NCBI RefSeq assembly: GCF_024584805.1
Contig: NZ_CP075715.1
Coordinates: 980,001 to 1,044,000, forward strand
Length of the DNA stretch: 64,000 bases
DNA from: Streptomyces sp. FIT100
GTDB taxonomy: Bacteria; Actinomycetota; Actinomycetes; Streptomycetales; Streptomycetaceae
Direction of reading: 5' to 3'
Shown: one piece after another, positions 19,270-27,863 of the stretch
Position numbering within the stretch: position 1 is the first letter of the stretch
How the letters are laid out: every line of letters starts with the position of its first letter
The notes under the pieces: generated by a model
What the model was told of the DNA's origin: nothing
Database searches by the model: none
The model's input: only the letters and a program-made list of their open reading frames with translations
Translations under genes and position numbers: made by a program

Positions 19270-22200
19270 CTACGCGCCGGGCGCGGGCGTCGACGGCGCC
19301 GGTGCGGAGGACACCGGTGCGGAGGACACCGGTGCGGCCGGTCCGGGGGCGTCCGCGCCACTCGCCGGCGCATCGGCAGAGGCCGTCGCCGGCCCGTCGA
19401 CGGGCGCCGTCTCGTCCGCACTGCGCTTGAACATACGGGTGGCGGTGATCTCCCCGTGCACGGTCTCGCCTTCGGTGCGCTGTTGCGGAAGACCGGGCCG
19501 CAGATGCTCCTCGACGCTGATGTACTTCAGACCGGCCCGCAGGTCCGCGTCGTTGCGGAGGCGGATGACGAGCGGGAACTCGGCGAGAGCGGTCGTGTCG
19601 AACAGCCCCGTGGTGTAGAGCAGTTGGACGCCGAGGGCGTCGGAGACCGCGCGCTGGAGCTCCAGCAGATACGTGGCGTTCGCACGGCCGATGGGGTTGT
19701 CCAGGAACAGCGTGCCGGCGTGCCGGTGCTTGTCCCGGCCGCGGTCGTTGCTGCGCAGGGCCGCCATCGTGCAGTACAGGGCGATGGCCGCGGTGAGGAG
19801 CTGGCCGCCGGAGAAGACGTCGCCCATCTGCCCGACCGGCACCCTCTCGGCGCGCAGCACGGCGTCGGGCTTGAGGATCTCGACGGCGACGCCCTTCGGC
19901 TGAAGCGCCGCCTGCACACCGCGCAGCAGCAGGGACATGCCGTCCCGGCGCAGATCGGAGTTCTTCTTCACGGCGGCGCGGGTCGCCTCGTCGATGACCT
20001 CGCCGAGCCGCTCCGTGAGCGTCGCCTGGTCCGGCTCGTCGAAACGGATGCGGAGGAACTCCTGGCCCGACCACTCGCCGAGCCCTTCGGGCAGCCGGGA
20101 GAGCCGCTGTGCCGAACGGAGCGTCGTGAGCGCGGACTCCACCAATCCGCGCAGCCGGTCCACGATCGAGTCGCGGTTGCGCTCCAGCTGTGCCAGCTCA
20201 TCCGTCAGCACGCGGAGCCTCGGTGCGAACGCCTCGGCCCACTTCGCGGCGTGCTCGGGCAGTGCGGCCGCGGGAAGTTCACGGATCTGCTGGCGCGCCG
20301 GGGTGCGTACGGCTTCGAAGCGGGTGGAGTTGGCATGCCGGACGAGCACATCGCTCGCCTCCCGTACGGACGCTTCCGCGGCGGACAGGTCGGAGGCGCA
20401 GCCGCGCAGCGAGCGCCGGGCCTCGGCGGCGGACTGCCGGGCCTCCTCCAGGCTGCCCGGGTACGGCTCCGGGGTCTCGTGCTCCTCGTCCGTGTGCTCC
20501 CTGAGCAGGTCCCTCAGCAGTGCCGCGGTCTCGTCGAAGCCGCCCGCCGCGTCCTCCGCGGCCCGGTGAGCGCGCAGCAGTCCGGCATGGGTGGCCCGCG
20601 CGGTGTCCAGGGCGTCGGTGCGTGCGGCGAGTTCCGCCGTGGCCGTGCGCAGCAGCGTCTGGGCGTGCTCGGCGTCGGCGGGGACCAGCTCCTCCGGCAG
20701 TTCGGTGTGCGCTTCGCCGTCCTGCGGGGCGAGGCGTTCGGCGTCGCCCCGCAGCCGGCCGAGCTTCTCGCTCGCCTCGGAGGCACGGGACTCCAGCATC
20801 TGGACCAGCGATTCGGCGCGGGCAGCGGCCGCCTGCCGGGACGGGCCGTCGGCGCCGTCGGTGCCCTCGAGGAGCTGGGCGGCGCGGGTGCGCACCTTGT
20901 TGGTGAGCCGGTCCAGTTCGTTGAGGGCCGCACTCTCGTCGCTCTCGGCGCGGGCCTGCTCGGCACGCAGGTCGGCGCCGACACCGACCTTCTCGTACAG
21001 CTGTGAGGCGGAGCGATATGCCTCGCGCAGGGCGGGGAGCGCGGCGCGCGGTGCTCCGGTGCCCTCTGGATTCCCGGAGTCCGCTTCCGGGAGCTGCTCG
21101 GGGGCGCCGGCGATCTCGGCACGCTCGGCGCGCAGGGCCCGCGCGGTGCGGCGGGCGTCGTCGGCCGCGCGCTGGGCCGCGCGGCGGTCCTCGTCGGCAG
21201 CGCGGGCCCGCTCCAGCCAGACGGCCGCCTTGGTCTCGGACTCGGCGGCGTCGTCGGCCAGTTCGCGGACCTTGGCCTGCCAGCCGGCCCTCTCGCGCAG
21301 GCGGAACGCAAGCCCGGCGAGCGCGTCTGCGGCTCGGCGGGTGCGCTGGGCGGTGTCCTGGCGCTCGTCGCGCACACGGGCGGTGTCGGCGGCGGCCTCG
21401 TCGGCCTCGGCCCGAGCGGCACGTGCCTCGGTGAGCTTCGCCGCCGCCGCGGCGGCGGCGTCGGCGGCCGTCTGTGCTGCCGCGTCGAGCTCGGCGAGCA
21501 TGCCGGGCGGGCAGTCACCGCGCCAGGACCCGATGCGCGCGGCCAGCGCCCGGTCCCCCGCCAGCCGTGCGGCCAGCGTGCGGATCTCCTCGTCCCGTGC
21601 GGCCGCCCGGGCGCGCAGCGCCTGCCGCTCCTCGTCGGCGGCCTGCTCGTCGTGCATGGCGGGGTTCGGCGGTACGAGGAAGACCTCGGCGCCGCCCCCG
21701 GTGCCGGGCCCGGGCACCGGCGCGAGGAGCGCGGCGGCGGTGCCGACGGCCACCGTGGACCGCGGGAGCAGCGCGGCGCCGGAGAGCACCTCGCGGGCGC
21801 GGGCGTAGGAGACGGGGTCGGTGATCACGACGCCGTCCACCAGCTCGGGCCGTGCGGCGAGCACGGCGGCGTGGTCGGCGGGGTCGACGGCCTGCGCGAG
21901 GTAGCGCCAGCCGGGGAGCGCGGGGATGCCGTGCTCGCCGAGGAGTTCGACGGTGGCCAGCACATCGGGGCCGGGCGGGAGCAGTCCGCCGTCACCGAGC
22001 GCCCCGAGGATGCGGGCGTCGTCGGCGGCCGCGGTCCTCAGCTCGAACAGCTGCCGTTCGGCCGCGGCGACCCCCTGCTCAAGGAGCTCGCGCAGGTCGT
22101 CGGCGTAGCGGTCCAACTCCTCGGGGGCGAGGGGCCCTTCGACGCCGCGGGTGGAAGGTCCTGCCGGGGTGACCTGTCCCCCTGCGGAGCCGGCAGGGCC

Positions 22201-24156
22201 GTCGGTACCGCGTGCGGCGCCTTCGGTCCCCTCGGGCGAGTCCCCTGCGCCGGGCGTTTCCCCGGGGGCAGTTGCGCGACGCGGGCCCGGGACTGCCGGG
22301 GCGGCGGTGGCCGGGGGCAGGCTCAGGAGTTCGGCGAGGCGCTCGGACTCGGCGATGGACGCGGCCGCGCGGCGCTCCGCCTGGTGGGCGTGGTCCGCGG
22401 CCTCTGCGGCGTCCGACGCCCGGGCCGCCGCGAGCTCGGCCCGGGTCTCGGCGGCGGCGGCCTCGCGGGCGCGGTCCGCGGCCTCGCGCGCGGCGTCTCG
22501 GGCCGCGTCCCAGGCGGCCACGGCGGTCTTCTCCGCGTCACTGGCGGCGAGCGCGGCACGGGCCGGGTCGGCGTCGGGGGCGGTGTCGTCGAGCCAGCCC
22601 GCGCGGACGGCCTCCGCGGTCTCCTGCTCGACCTCGGCGAGGCGCTGGCGCAGATGTCCGGCCTCGCTTCGCGCGCGCTGTGCCTCGGTCGCAGCCGATG
22701 TGGCGTCGCGGTGGGCGGACTCGCCGGCCTCCTGGAGCGCGGTGGAGCGCTCCTCCTCCTCGTTGGCCACCCGTTCGGCGTCCTCGGCCGCGGAGTGCAG
22801 CGCGCGCACCAGGTCGGCCGCGGCGGTGGCACGGGCGGCCAGCGCGGGGGCGGCGTCCCGCTCGGCCTCGCGGATGGCGGCGGCGACGCGCGCCGAGCGG
22901 TCGGCGGCAGCGCGGTGCCTGAGCACCGCTTCGGCGGCCTGCCAGGCCGAGTGCAGCGTGCGGGCGTCGGTCAGCTCGCGGCGCTGCGCGGCGGCGCTCT
23001 TCTCGGCGGCGGTGAGCGCCAGGGACGCGTGCCGGTAGGCCAGTTCGGCCGCGATGAGCGAGCTGCGGCCGCGGGCGCGCTCGGCCTCGGTCACGGTGTC
23101 CGCGGCGCCGGTGACCTGCTCGGCGAGGTCCGCGGCGCGGTGGCGTTCCTCGCCCCCGCGAGCGGAGAGCCTGCGGGCGAGCGTGCGTGTACGGCGCTCG
23201 GCGCCGGAGTGGATGTCGCGCGCCCGTGCCCGCGCCTCGGCCGCCTCGACGATGCGGCCGAGCAGATCGAAGGAGCCGGCGGTGAAGTCGCGTTCCGCGG
23301 TGAGTTCGGAGCGGCGGCCGAGTTTGTTGCCGAAGCCGCTGACGAGGTCGGCGAGCCCGTCCGTGTCCCTGGTGTCGGTGACGGCCCGCAGCAGCAGATC
23401 GGTGAAGTCGGAGTCCTTCTTGACCGCGAAGAGCCCGGCGGCCTCACCCTCGTCGGCGTTCATCTCCCGCTGGTAGCGGAAGAGTTCGGGGTCGAGACCC
23501 AGGTCGCCGAGGTGTTCGTTCCAGCGGTCGTGGATCTCTTCCCAGTACACGTCGAGATGCAGGTACGCCTTGCCCGCATCGGTGATCGCGTCGCGGAAGC
23601 CCTTCATGGTGCGGCGGCGGCCCTGCGCGCCGGAGGCGCCCTCGACGGGCGGGCGCACCGCGGTGGACTCCGCGACCGGGAGCGAGTCGAGGCTCAGGCC
23701 GGGACCGGGCCGGAAGGAGTACCAGGCTTCGGCGAACTTGCGCGGGTCGTTGGAGACCTGCCGCCCCCGCCACTCGCTGACCTTGCCGACGACGACCAGC
23801 TCGCCGGTGAGGGTGTGCTGCCATTCGAGGGCCACGTGTCCGCAGTCGTCGGCGAGCAGGAACTTCCGCAGCACGCCCGAGCTGGCTCCGCCCAGTGTGT
23901 TGCGGTGCCCGGGGAGCATCACCGAGAAGATCAGCTTGAGCAGGACGGACTTGCCGCCGCCGTTCTCCAGGAAGAGCACGCCCGCGGGGGCCGGGCGGCG
24001 CGGCGGGCCGACCGGCTCCTCCTCGAAGAACTCGGCCTGCATGGGAGCCGGGTGGGGCACGGGCGCACCGACTCCGCGCAGGTCCAGCACGGTGTCGGCG
24101 TAGCGCGCACCGGCGGGCCCGATGGAGTAGAGGCGTACCCGGGACAGCTCGTACAT
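19270..24156 (-). CDS. Giant SMC/MukB-like coiled-coil ATPase
   Basis: A 1,628-residue protein with a split ABC ATPase head at its ends and a very long Ala/Glu/Arg-rich coiled coil between them (about residues 290-1380). Walker A reads LENGGGKS (63-70), lacking the usual first Gly. Near the C-terminus come the signature FSGGQLL (about 1448-1454) and Walker B LFLDNPIG, in which Asp 1486 is followed by Asn where SMC and MukB proteins have the catalytic Glu. The last 50 residues are a Pro/Ala/Ser tail with SSAPV repeats. It is the last of three co-directional genes with sizes and order like MukF/JetA, MukE/JetB and MukB/JetC. A role in DNA organisation or defence is inferred from architecture. 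Confidence 0.82.
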   Translation of the reverse strand: MYELSRVRLYSIGPAGARYADTVLDLRGVGAPVPHPAPMQAEFFEEEPVGPPRRPAPAGVLFLENGGGKSVLLKLIFSVMLPGHRNTLGGASSGVLRKFLLADDCGHVALEWQHTLTGELVVVGKVSEWRGRQVSNDPRKFAEAWYSFRPGPGLSLDSLPVAESTAVRPPVEGASGAQGRRRTMKGFRDAITDAGKAYLHLDVYWEEIHDRWNEHLGDLGLDPELFRYQREMNADEGEAAGLFAVKKDSDFTDLLLRAVTDTRDTDGLADLVSGFGNKLGRRSELTAERDFTAGSFDLLGRIVEAAEARARARDIHSGAERRTRTLARRLSARGGEERHRAADLAEQVTGAADTVTEAERARGRSSLIAAELAYRHASLALTAAEKSAAAQRRELTDARTLHSAWQAAEAVLRHRAAADRSARVAAAIREAERDAAPALAARATAAADLVRALHSAAEDAERVANEEEERSTALQEAGESAHRDATSAATEAQRARSEAGHLRQRLAEVEQETAEAVRAGWLDDTAPDADPARAALAASDAEKTAVAAWDAARDAAREAADRAREAAAAETRAELAAARASDAAEAADHAHQAERRAAASIAESERLAELLSLPPATAAPAVPGPRRATAPGETPGAGDSPEGTEGAARGTDGPAGSAGGQVTPAGPSTRGVEGPLAPEELDRYADDLRELLEQGVAAAERQLFELRTAAADDARILGALGDGGLLPPGPDVLATVELLGEHGIPALPGWRYLAQAVDPADHAAVLAARPELVDGVVITDPVSYARAREVLSGAALLPRSTVAVGTAAALLAPVPGPGTGGGAEVFLVPPNPAMHDEQAADEERQALRARAAARDEEIRTLAARLAGDRALAARIGSWRGDCPPGMLAELDAAAQTAADAAAAAAAKLTEARAARAEADEAAADTARVRDERQDTAQRTRRAADALAGLAFRLRERAGWQAKVRELADDAAESETKAAVWLERARAADEDRRAAQRAADDARRTARALRAERAEIAGAPEQLPEADSGNPEGTGAPRAALPALREAYRSASQLYEKVGVGADLRAEQARAESDESAALNELDRLTNKVRTRAAQLLEGTDGADGPSRQAAAARAESLVQMLESRASEASEKLGRLRGDAERLAPQDGEAHTELPEELVPADAEHAQTLLRTATAELAARTDALDTARATHAGLLRAHRAAEDAAGGFDETAALLRDLLREHTDEEHETPEPYPGSLEEARQSAAEARRSLRGCASDLSAAEASVREASDVLVRHANSTRFEAVRTPARQQIRELPAAALPEHAAKWAEAFAPRLRVLTDELAQLERNRDSIVDRLRGLVESALTTLRSAQRLSRLPEGLGEWSGQEFLRIRFDEPDQATLTERLGEVIDEATRAAVKKNSDLRRDGMSLLLRGVQAALQPKGVAVEILKPDAVLRAERVPVGQMGDVFSGGQLLTAAIALYCTMAALRSNDRGRDKHRHAGTLFLDNPIGRANATYLLELQRAVSDALGVQLLYTTGLFDTTALAEFPLVIRLRNDADLRAGLKYISVEEHLRPGLPQQRTEGETVHGEITATRMFKRSADETAPVDGPATASADAPASGADAPGPAAPVSSAPVSSAPAPSTPAPGA

Positions 24157-24185
24157 GGCGGCGGACTCTCGTTGTTCTCAGGAGG

Positions 24186-24258
24186 GTTGGGCGGTGGTCA
24201 ACGGGTTGGGCGGTGGTCAACGGGGTTGGGCGGTGGTCGACAGGTTGGGCGGTGAGCG
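24186..24258. repeat. 19-20 bp tandem repeat inside the SMC-like operon
   Basis: GGTTGGGCGGTGGTCAAC is repeated at 24186, 24205 and 24225 (third copy GTCGAC), with a degenerate fourth copy at 24244. The array fills most of the 124-base gap between the MukE-like and MukB-like genes, the position of the MukB-like leader. Confidence 0.85.
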
Positions 24259-24280
24259 GGGTGGAGCGGGGCGGGCCGTG

Positions 24281-25195
24281 TCAGGTGTGGAAGGGCAGAC
24301 CGGCGTCGGCGGCCAGCTCCAGGCCGTCGGCGTCGGGTGGCGGCAGGAGTGTCGCCGTGCCGTCCGTGACGGGGACGATGCCGAGCTCCAGCAGCTCGGC
24401 CATGGCGGCGCTGCCCGCCATGTCGCGGACCTGCAGCTGGTACCGGGCGGTCGTGCGGTACGCCCCGCCGGCGTCGTCGCCGGTGCGCTGGAGGAAGCCG
24501 GAGTCGGTGAGGAAGGCGACGGCCTTGCCGACGATGCCGGTGGTGGATCCCGCGAGCCGCCGGGCGTCCTTGGTCGCGCCCGTGGCGCTGCGGCGGGCGT
24601 AGATCCGCCAGGCGGCTTCGAGGCCGGGGGTGCCGGATGCCGGGTCGGTGTTCTCGCCCTGCTGCTCGGCGCGCTCCTCCAGCCTGCGGCACGCCTGCCG
24701 TATGAACGCGTCGATGCCGTTGACGGTGATCCGGCCGATGTACCCGTCGTCGGCGAGGTCTTCGGGGCGCGGGAACGCCATGGCGGCGACGGCCAGGTGC
24801 GCGAGGCCGTGGAGGAAGCGGTCGGCCGAGTCGGTGGAGGCGCGACGCGCGTAGTCGCCCATGCGGACGGCGAAGACCGAGTCCTCGCCCGCGGTCACGG
24901 CCATGCCGGCGCGCGGGGAGACTTCGAGGACGACCAGGCCGAGACCGGTGGCGACGGCGTCGGCGAGCCGCGCGAAGGCGGGCTCTTCCCGGTAGCGCCG
25001 CAGCAGGTCGGCGTACTCGGCGTCGCGCGCGGGCAGCAGCTTGGGCTGGAGCCCGAAGGAGACGAGGCGGGCGGCGTCGGCCGCGTCGGCGGGCGTGACG
25101 CCGGCGGCCGCGGAGATCGGGCCGGACGGCGGTCCCTGCGGCGCACCACCCGGCTCGCTCCACGCCCCGGCGTGCTCTGCGTGCTGCTGGCTCAC
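24281..25195 (-). CDS. Probable MukE/JetB-like accessory subunit of the SMC-like complex
   Basis: The 304-residue protein has no signal peptide or membrane segment. Its middle and C-terminal parts look like winged-helix units (for example VGKAVAFLTDSGFLQRTGDDAGGAYRTTARYQLQVRDM, a helix-helix-wing pattern), as expected of MukE/JetB-type proteins that bind a kleisin. No enzyme motif is visible. The GTG start at 25195 follows GAGGAG. It sits between the 514-residue and 1,628-residue genes on the same strand. The assignment rests on context, size and fold impression; a standard domain search might return nothing. Confidence 0.6.
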   Translation of the reverse strand: MSQQHAEHAGAWSEPGGAPQGPPSGPISAAAGVTPADAADAARLVSFGLQPKLLPARDAEYADLLRRYREEPAFARLADAVATGLGLVVLEVSPRAGMAVTAGEDSVFAVRMGDYARRASTDSADRFLHGLAHLAVAAMAFPRPEDLADDGYIGRITVNGIDAFIRQACRRLEERAEQQGENTDPASGTPGLEAAWRIYARRSATGATKDARRLAGSTTGIVGKAVAFLTDSGFLQRTGDDAGGAYRTTARYQLQVRDMAGSAAMAELLELGIVPVTDGTATLLPPPDADGLELAADAGLPFHT

Positions 25196-25286
25196 GGCTG
25201 GTGCTCCTCTGCGGGGTGGTGGTTCGGCGGCTCGCGGTGGGCCGGGGCAGGGACGGGGGCGCCGGCGGTGGTGGGGCGGGGCGGGC

Positions 25287-26831
25287 TCACGCCGACTCCG
25301 TGCGGTCCGCCGCCATGCCCGCCGCGTCCAGCAGGGCCGTGCCCACGATCAGGTCGGCGCCGCCGAACTCGGGGTCGTCGAGCTCCGTGCCGTCGTCGAC
25401 GGCGAAGAGCAGGCGCTGTTCGCCCTGTCGGTAGGCCGTGCCGACCGGGGGGCTCGCCGCGTGGACGGCCAGCAGCGCGACCAGGTACGGGAGGTCCGGG
25501 TCGCGGCGGCGGGCCTCGGCGAGCAGGCCGGAGAGCCGGCGGGGTGCGTCGTGCTCCAGATCGAGCAGCTCCATGGCGCTCGCGAGCTGCTCCTCGCTGA
25601 AGCGGCTGTCGTCGGGGGTGGCGATGAGGTCGGGCTCCGGCATTTCGGCGCCCAGGTGCTCGCGCTCGACCGGAGGGGTGAGCAGCAGCTCGACGAGGTC
25701 GCCGACGCGCACGGAGGCGGGGGTGCGCAGCCCCGTACCGCGGGCGAAGAAGGCGTCGGTGACGCGGATGGCCTGGTCCACGGGGAGCGGGAGCAGCGGG
25801 GCGAGGAGGTGCCCGTACAGGTCCGTCCCGGAGCGCGCCGCCGGTGCGGCGAATGCCTGGCGGTCCTGCTCGGCACGGAAGAGCGGGCCGGCCTCCAGCA
25901 GCCGTGACTGGAGCTGGGTGTGGCGGCGGATGCAGTCCTTGACTATGTCGACGAGCTCGGCGGCCCGGCGCTTGTGCTCGCCCGTCCTCGGATCGGACCC
26001 GGTCTCGGCCTCGTCGCGTGCCTTGCGGATGTTGGTCAGGATCGCGTTCTCGTGGCGGTAGCGGTCGGCGACGTGGTCGAGCGCTTCGGCGATCATGTCG
26101 GGCACCGTGTTGAGCCAGTCGACGGCGCGCACGTTGCGGCGGGTCGCCTCGAGCGTCCTGCGGAGCGTCTCCGCGTACTGAACGGTCCGGTAGCGGGCCT
26201 GCTCGGCGGCGAGCTGGGCGTCGGCGAGCCGGCCCCGGCTGATGAGGACCTCCAGCTTCACCTCGGCCGCGATCTGCGCGCTGGTGACGTCCGTGTCGAG
26301 CGCTCCGACGAGGACGTTGACGGCTTCGTCCGTCGTACGGAGGTAGACGCTGCCGCCGTGGCCGGGGACTTCTTCGATGAGCTTGAAGTCGTAGTCCCGG
26401 CGGACATATGCACCGTCCGGCCCGAAAGTGCCATAGACGGCACGGAAGCCGCGGTCGACGCTGCCCACGTTGATCAGGTTCTCCAGCACCCAGCGGGCCA
26501 CCCGCTCATGCTCCGCCAGGGGGCGCTGCGGGGCCTGCGCCGCGACGCGCGGCAGCAGTCTCGCCACTATCTGCTCGTGGTCGGCACCGGTGTCGAAGTC
26601 CATGTTGAGCGTGACGAGATCGATGGCGGCGAGGGCGACTTCGGCCATCGCGTACACCGAGTACTCCCCCGCGAGATTGGCTTTGCGGGTGTCCAGATCG
26701 TGCAGCGGGGCGGTGCATGCGAGCGCGCGGAGCCGCCGCGCCAGCCCTTCGTCGGCGGCCGGCCCCTGCGCGGGGCGCGGCCCCGCGCTGAGCTGGGGCG
26801 GAACGGATTCCGTCGGGGCAGGCAAAGTCAC
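25287..26831 (-). CDS. Probable MukF/JetA-like kleisin subunit of the SMC-like complex
   Basis: The first gene of the operon encodes 514 residues from GTG 26831 (a TTG at 26861 extends it by 10 codons). An N-terminal winged-helix-like segment (about 40-150) is followed by long amphipathic helices (about 190-330, e.g. AEQARYRTVQYAETLRRTL) and a C-terminal domain. This is the general plan of MukF, MksF and JetA kleisins. No catalytic motif is seen. The downstream partner gene begins after 91 bases. Naming it kleisin is inference: the sequence shows helical content and gene order, not a diagnostic motif. Confidence 0.6.
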   Translation of the reverse strand: MTLPAPTESVPPQLSAGPRPAQGPAADEGLARRLRALACTAPLHDLDTRKANLAGEYSVYAMAEVALAAIDLVTLNMDFDTGADHEQIVARLLPRVAAQAPQRPLAEHERVARWVLENLINVGSVDRGFRAVYGTFGPDGAYVRRDYDFKLIEEVPGHGGSVYLRTTDEAVNVLVGALDTDVTSAQIAAEVKLEVLISRGRLADAQLAAEQARYRTVQYAETLRRTLEATRRNVRAVDWLNTVPDMIAEALDHVADRYRHENAILTNIRKARDEAETGSDPRTGEHKRRAAELVDIVKDCIRRHTQLQSRLLEAGPLFRAEQDRQAFAAPAARSGTDLYGHLLAPLLPLPVDQAIRVTDAFFARGTGLRTPASVRVGDLVELLLTPPVEREHLGAEMPEPDLIATPDDSRFSEEQLASAMELLDLEHDAPRRLSGLLAEARRRDPDLPYLVALLAVHAASPPVGTAYRQGEQRLLFAVDDGTELDDPEFGGADLIVGTALLDAAGMAADRTESA

Positions 26832-26897
26832 GGTGCACAGACTAGGTCCTCGGACTGACAACGGTCGAAACGGCGCAGAAACCCCGCGCCCACCGTG

Positions 26898-26951
26898 CCC
26901 GTGTCAGCGCCCGTACCCGTGCCCGCGCCCGTGTCAGCGCCCGTGTCAGCG
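26898..26951. repeat. CCCGTGTCAGCG repeats
   Basis: The 12-mer CCCGTGTCAGCG is exact at 26898, 26928 and 26940, with hexamers CCCGTA, CCCGTG and CCCGCG between the first two. It lies between the kleisin-like gene and the GntR gene and runs into the latter's stop. Confidence 0.75.
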
Positions 26952-27662
26952 CTCCGCCGCGTCCCCGTCCTGGACGAGTCCCGCGTACACCCGTACGAGC
27001 CGGGTGCGCGAGTCGTCGAGGTAGGCGGCGAGGAGCCGCTCCGCGCCGTCCCGCTTCCCCGCCTTGAGAGCTTCCAGAATCTCCCGGTTTCGCACGAGAT
27101 ACGGCTCATGGAGCCCGCGGGGGTCGTCCACGACGTGGAAGGCGAGGCGGAGTTCGGCGAGGACGCCGCGCATGAGCTCGTCGGTGCGGACGCTGCGTGC
27201 GAGCGCGACGAGCTCCCGGTGGAAGTGGATGTTGGCGGTGGAGACGCCCTTCCAGTCCTCCACGGATGCGGCCTGTTCGCCGGTGATGACGGCGGTGCGC
27301 AGCCCGTCGACGGCGAACGGCGGCTTGCCGAGCCCTCGGACGACCGCGCACTCGACGAGCCGGCGGGTGCGGTAGATGTCCTCGACGTCCTCGACGGCCA
27401 GCACGCGCACGAACACCCCGCGGTTGAGCTGGTGGACGAGCAGGCGTTCGTGGGTCAGCAGGCGGAATGCCTCGCGGAGCGTGTTGCGCGAGACGCCGAG
27501 CGCGGTGCCGATGCTGTCCTCCGAGAGCCGGGCCCCGGGAGGGAAGAAGCCCTCGGCGATCCGGGTGCGCAGGATGTCGGCGACCCGCTCGGCCGTGCTG
27601 GTCCGACCCAGCAGCGCGCGGTCGTCCGCCAGTTGGCCGTGTCCGGACCCCGTCGTCCCCAC
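26946..27662 (-). CDS. GntR-family (FCD-type) regulator, probably of 5-oxoproline use
   Basis: The 238-residue protein has an N-terminal winged helix (residues about 25-90: LRTRIAEGFFPPG, then LSEDSIGTALGVSRNTLREAFRLL) and an all-helical FCD ligand domain. FadR-subfamily regulators of this kind sense small organic acids. GTG 27662 is chosen because GAGAGGG lies just upstream; the longer frame to 27740 would overrun the promoter region. It is divergent from the MFS-pxpABC unit, with an imperfect palindrome between them, so it most likely controls that unit. The ligand, perhaps 5-oxoproline, is inferred from neighbours. Confidence 0.86.
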   Translation of the reverse strand: MGTTGSGHGQLADDRALLGRTSTAERVADILRTRIAEGFFPPGARLSEDSIGTALGVSRNTLREAFRLLTHERLLVHQLNRGVFVRVLAVEDVEDIYRTRRLVECAVVRGLGKPPFAVDGLRTAVITGEQAASVEDWKGVSTANIHFHRELVALARSVRTDELMRGVLAELRLAFHVVDDPRGLHEPYLVRNREILEALKAGKRDGAERLLAAYLDDSRTRLVRVYAGLVQDGDAAER

Positions 27663-27765
27663 AGCGCCCTCTCTTCGTGCTCCACGGCCGCCGGTCCCTG
27701 TGACGACGTCCGGATTCACCGGATTCAACCGCACGAGCAAGGACGAGACAACATGACTCTTGTCG

Positions 27766-27780
27766 GATCGTTGAACAATC
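27766..27780. promoter_or_regulatory. Candidate GntR operator
   Basis: GATCGTT-G-AACAATC is a 15-bp imperfect palindrome (6 of 7 positions symmetrical) about 85 bases before the MFS start and 104 before the gntR start. Length and AT-rich centre suit a FadR-type GntR site. Confidence 0.5.
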
Positions 27781-27863
27781 CCCTACGCTCGGTGTGGCCG
27801 GCATCACAGCCTGATGCCGAGCGCAGGTCTCAGCCGCGCCCCTCCCCCTTCTGCGAGGTGCAG

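Noticed and set aside
21652..24255. An 867-residue plus-strand frame opposite the SMC-like gene
   Set aside because: It is a Gly/Arg-rich shadow of a GC-rich coiled-coil gene without motifs or a ribosome site.
19270..26831. A complete Wadjet defence system
   Set aside because: No JetD-like nuclease gene is adjacent and the Walker motifs differ from typical JetC, so only a JetABC-like set is claimed.
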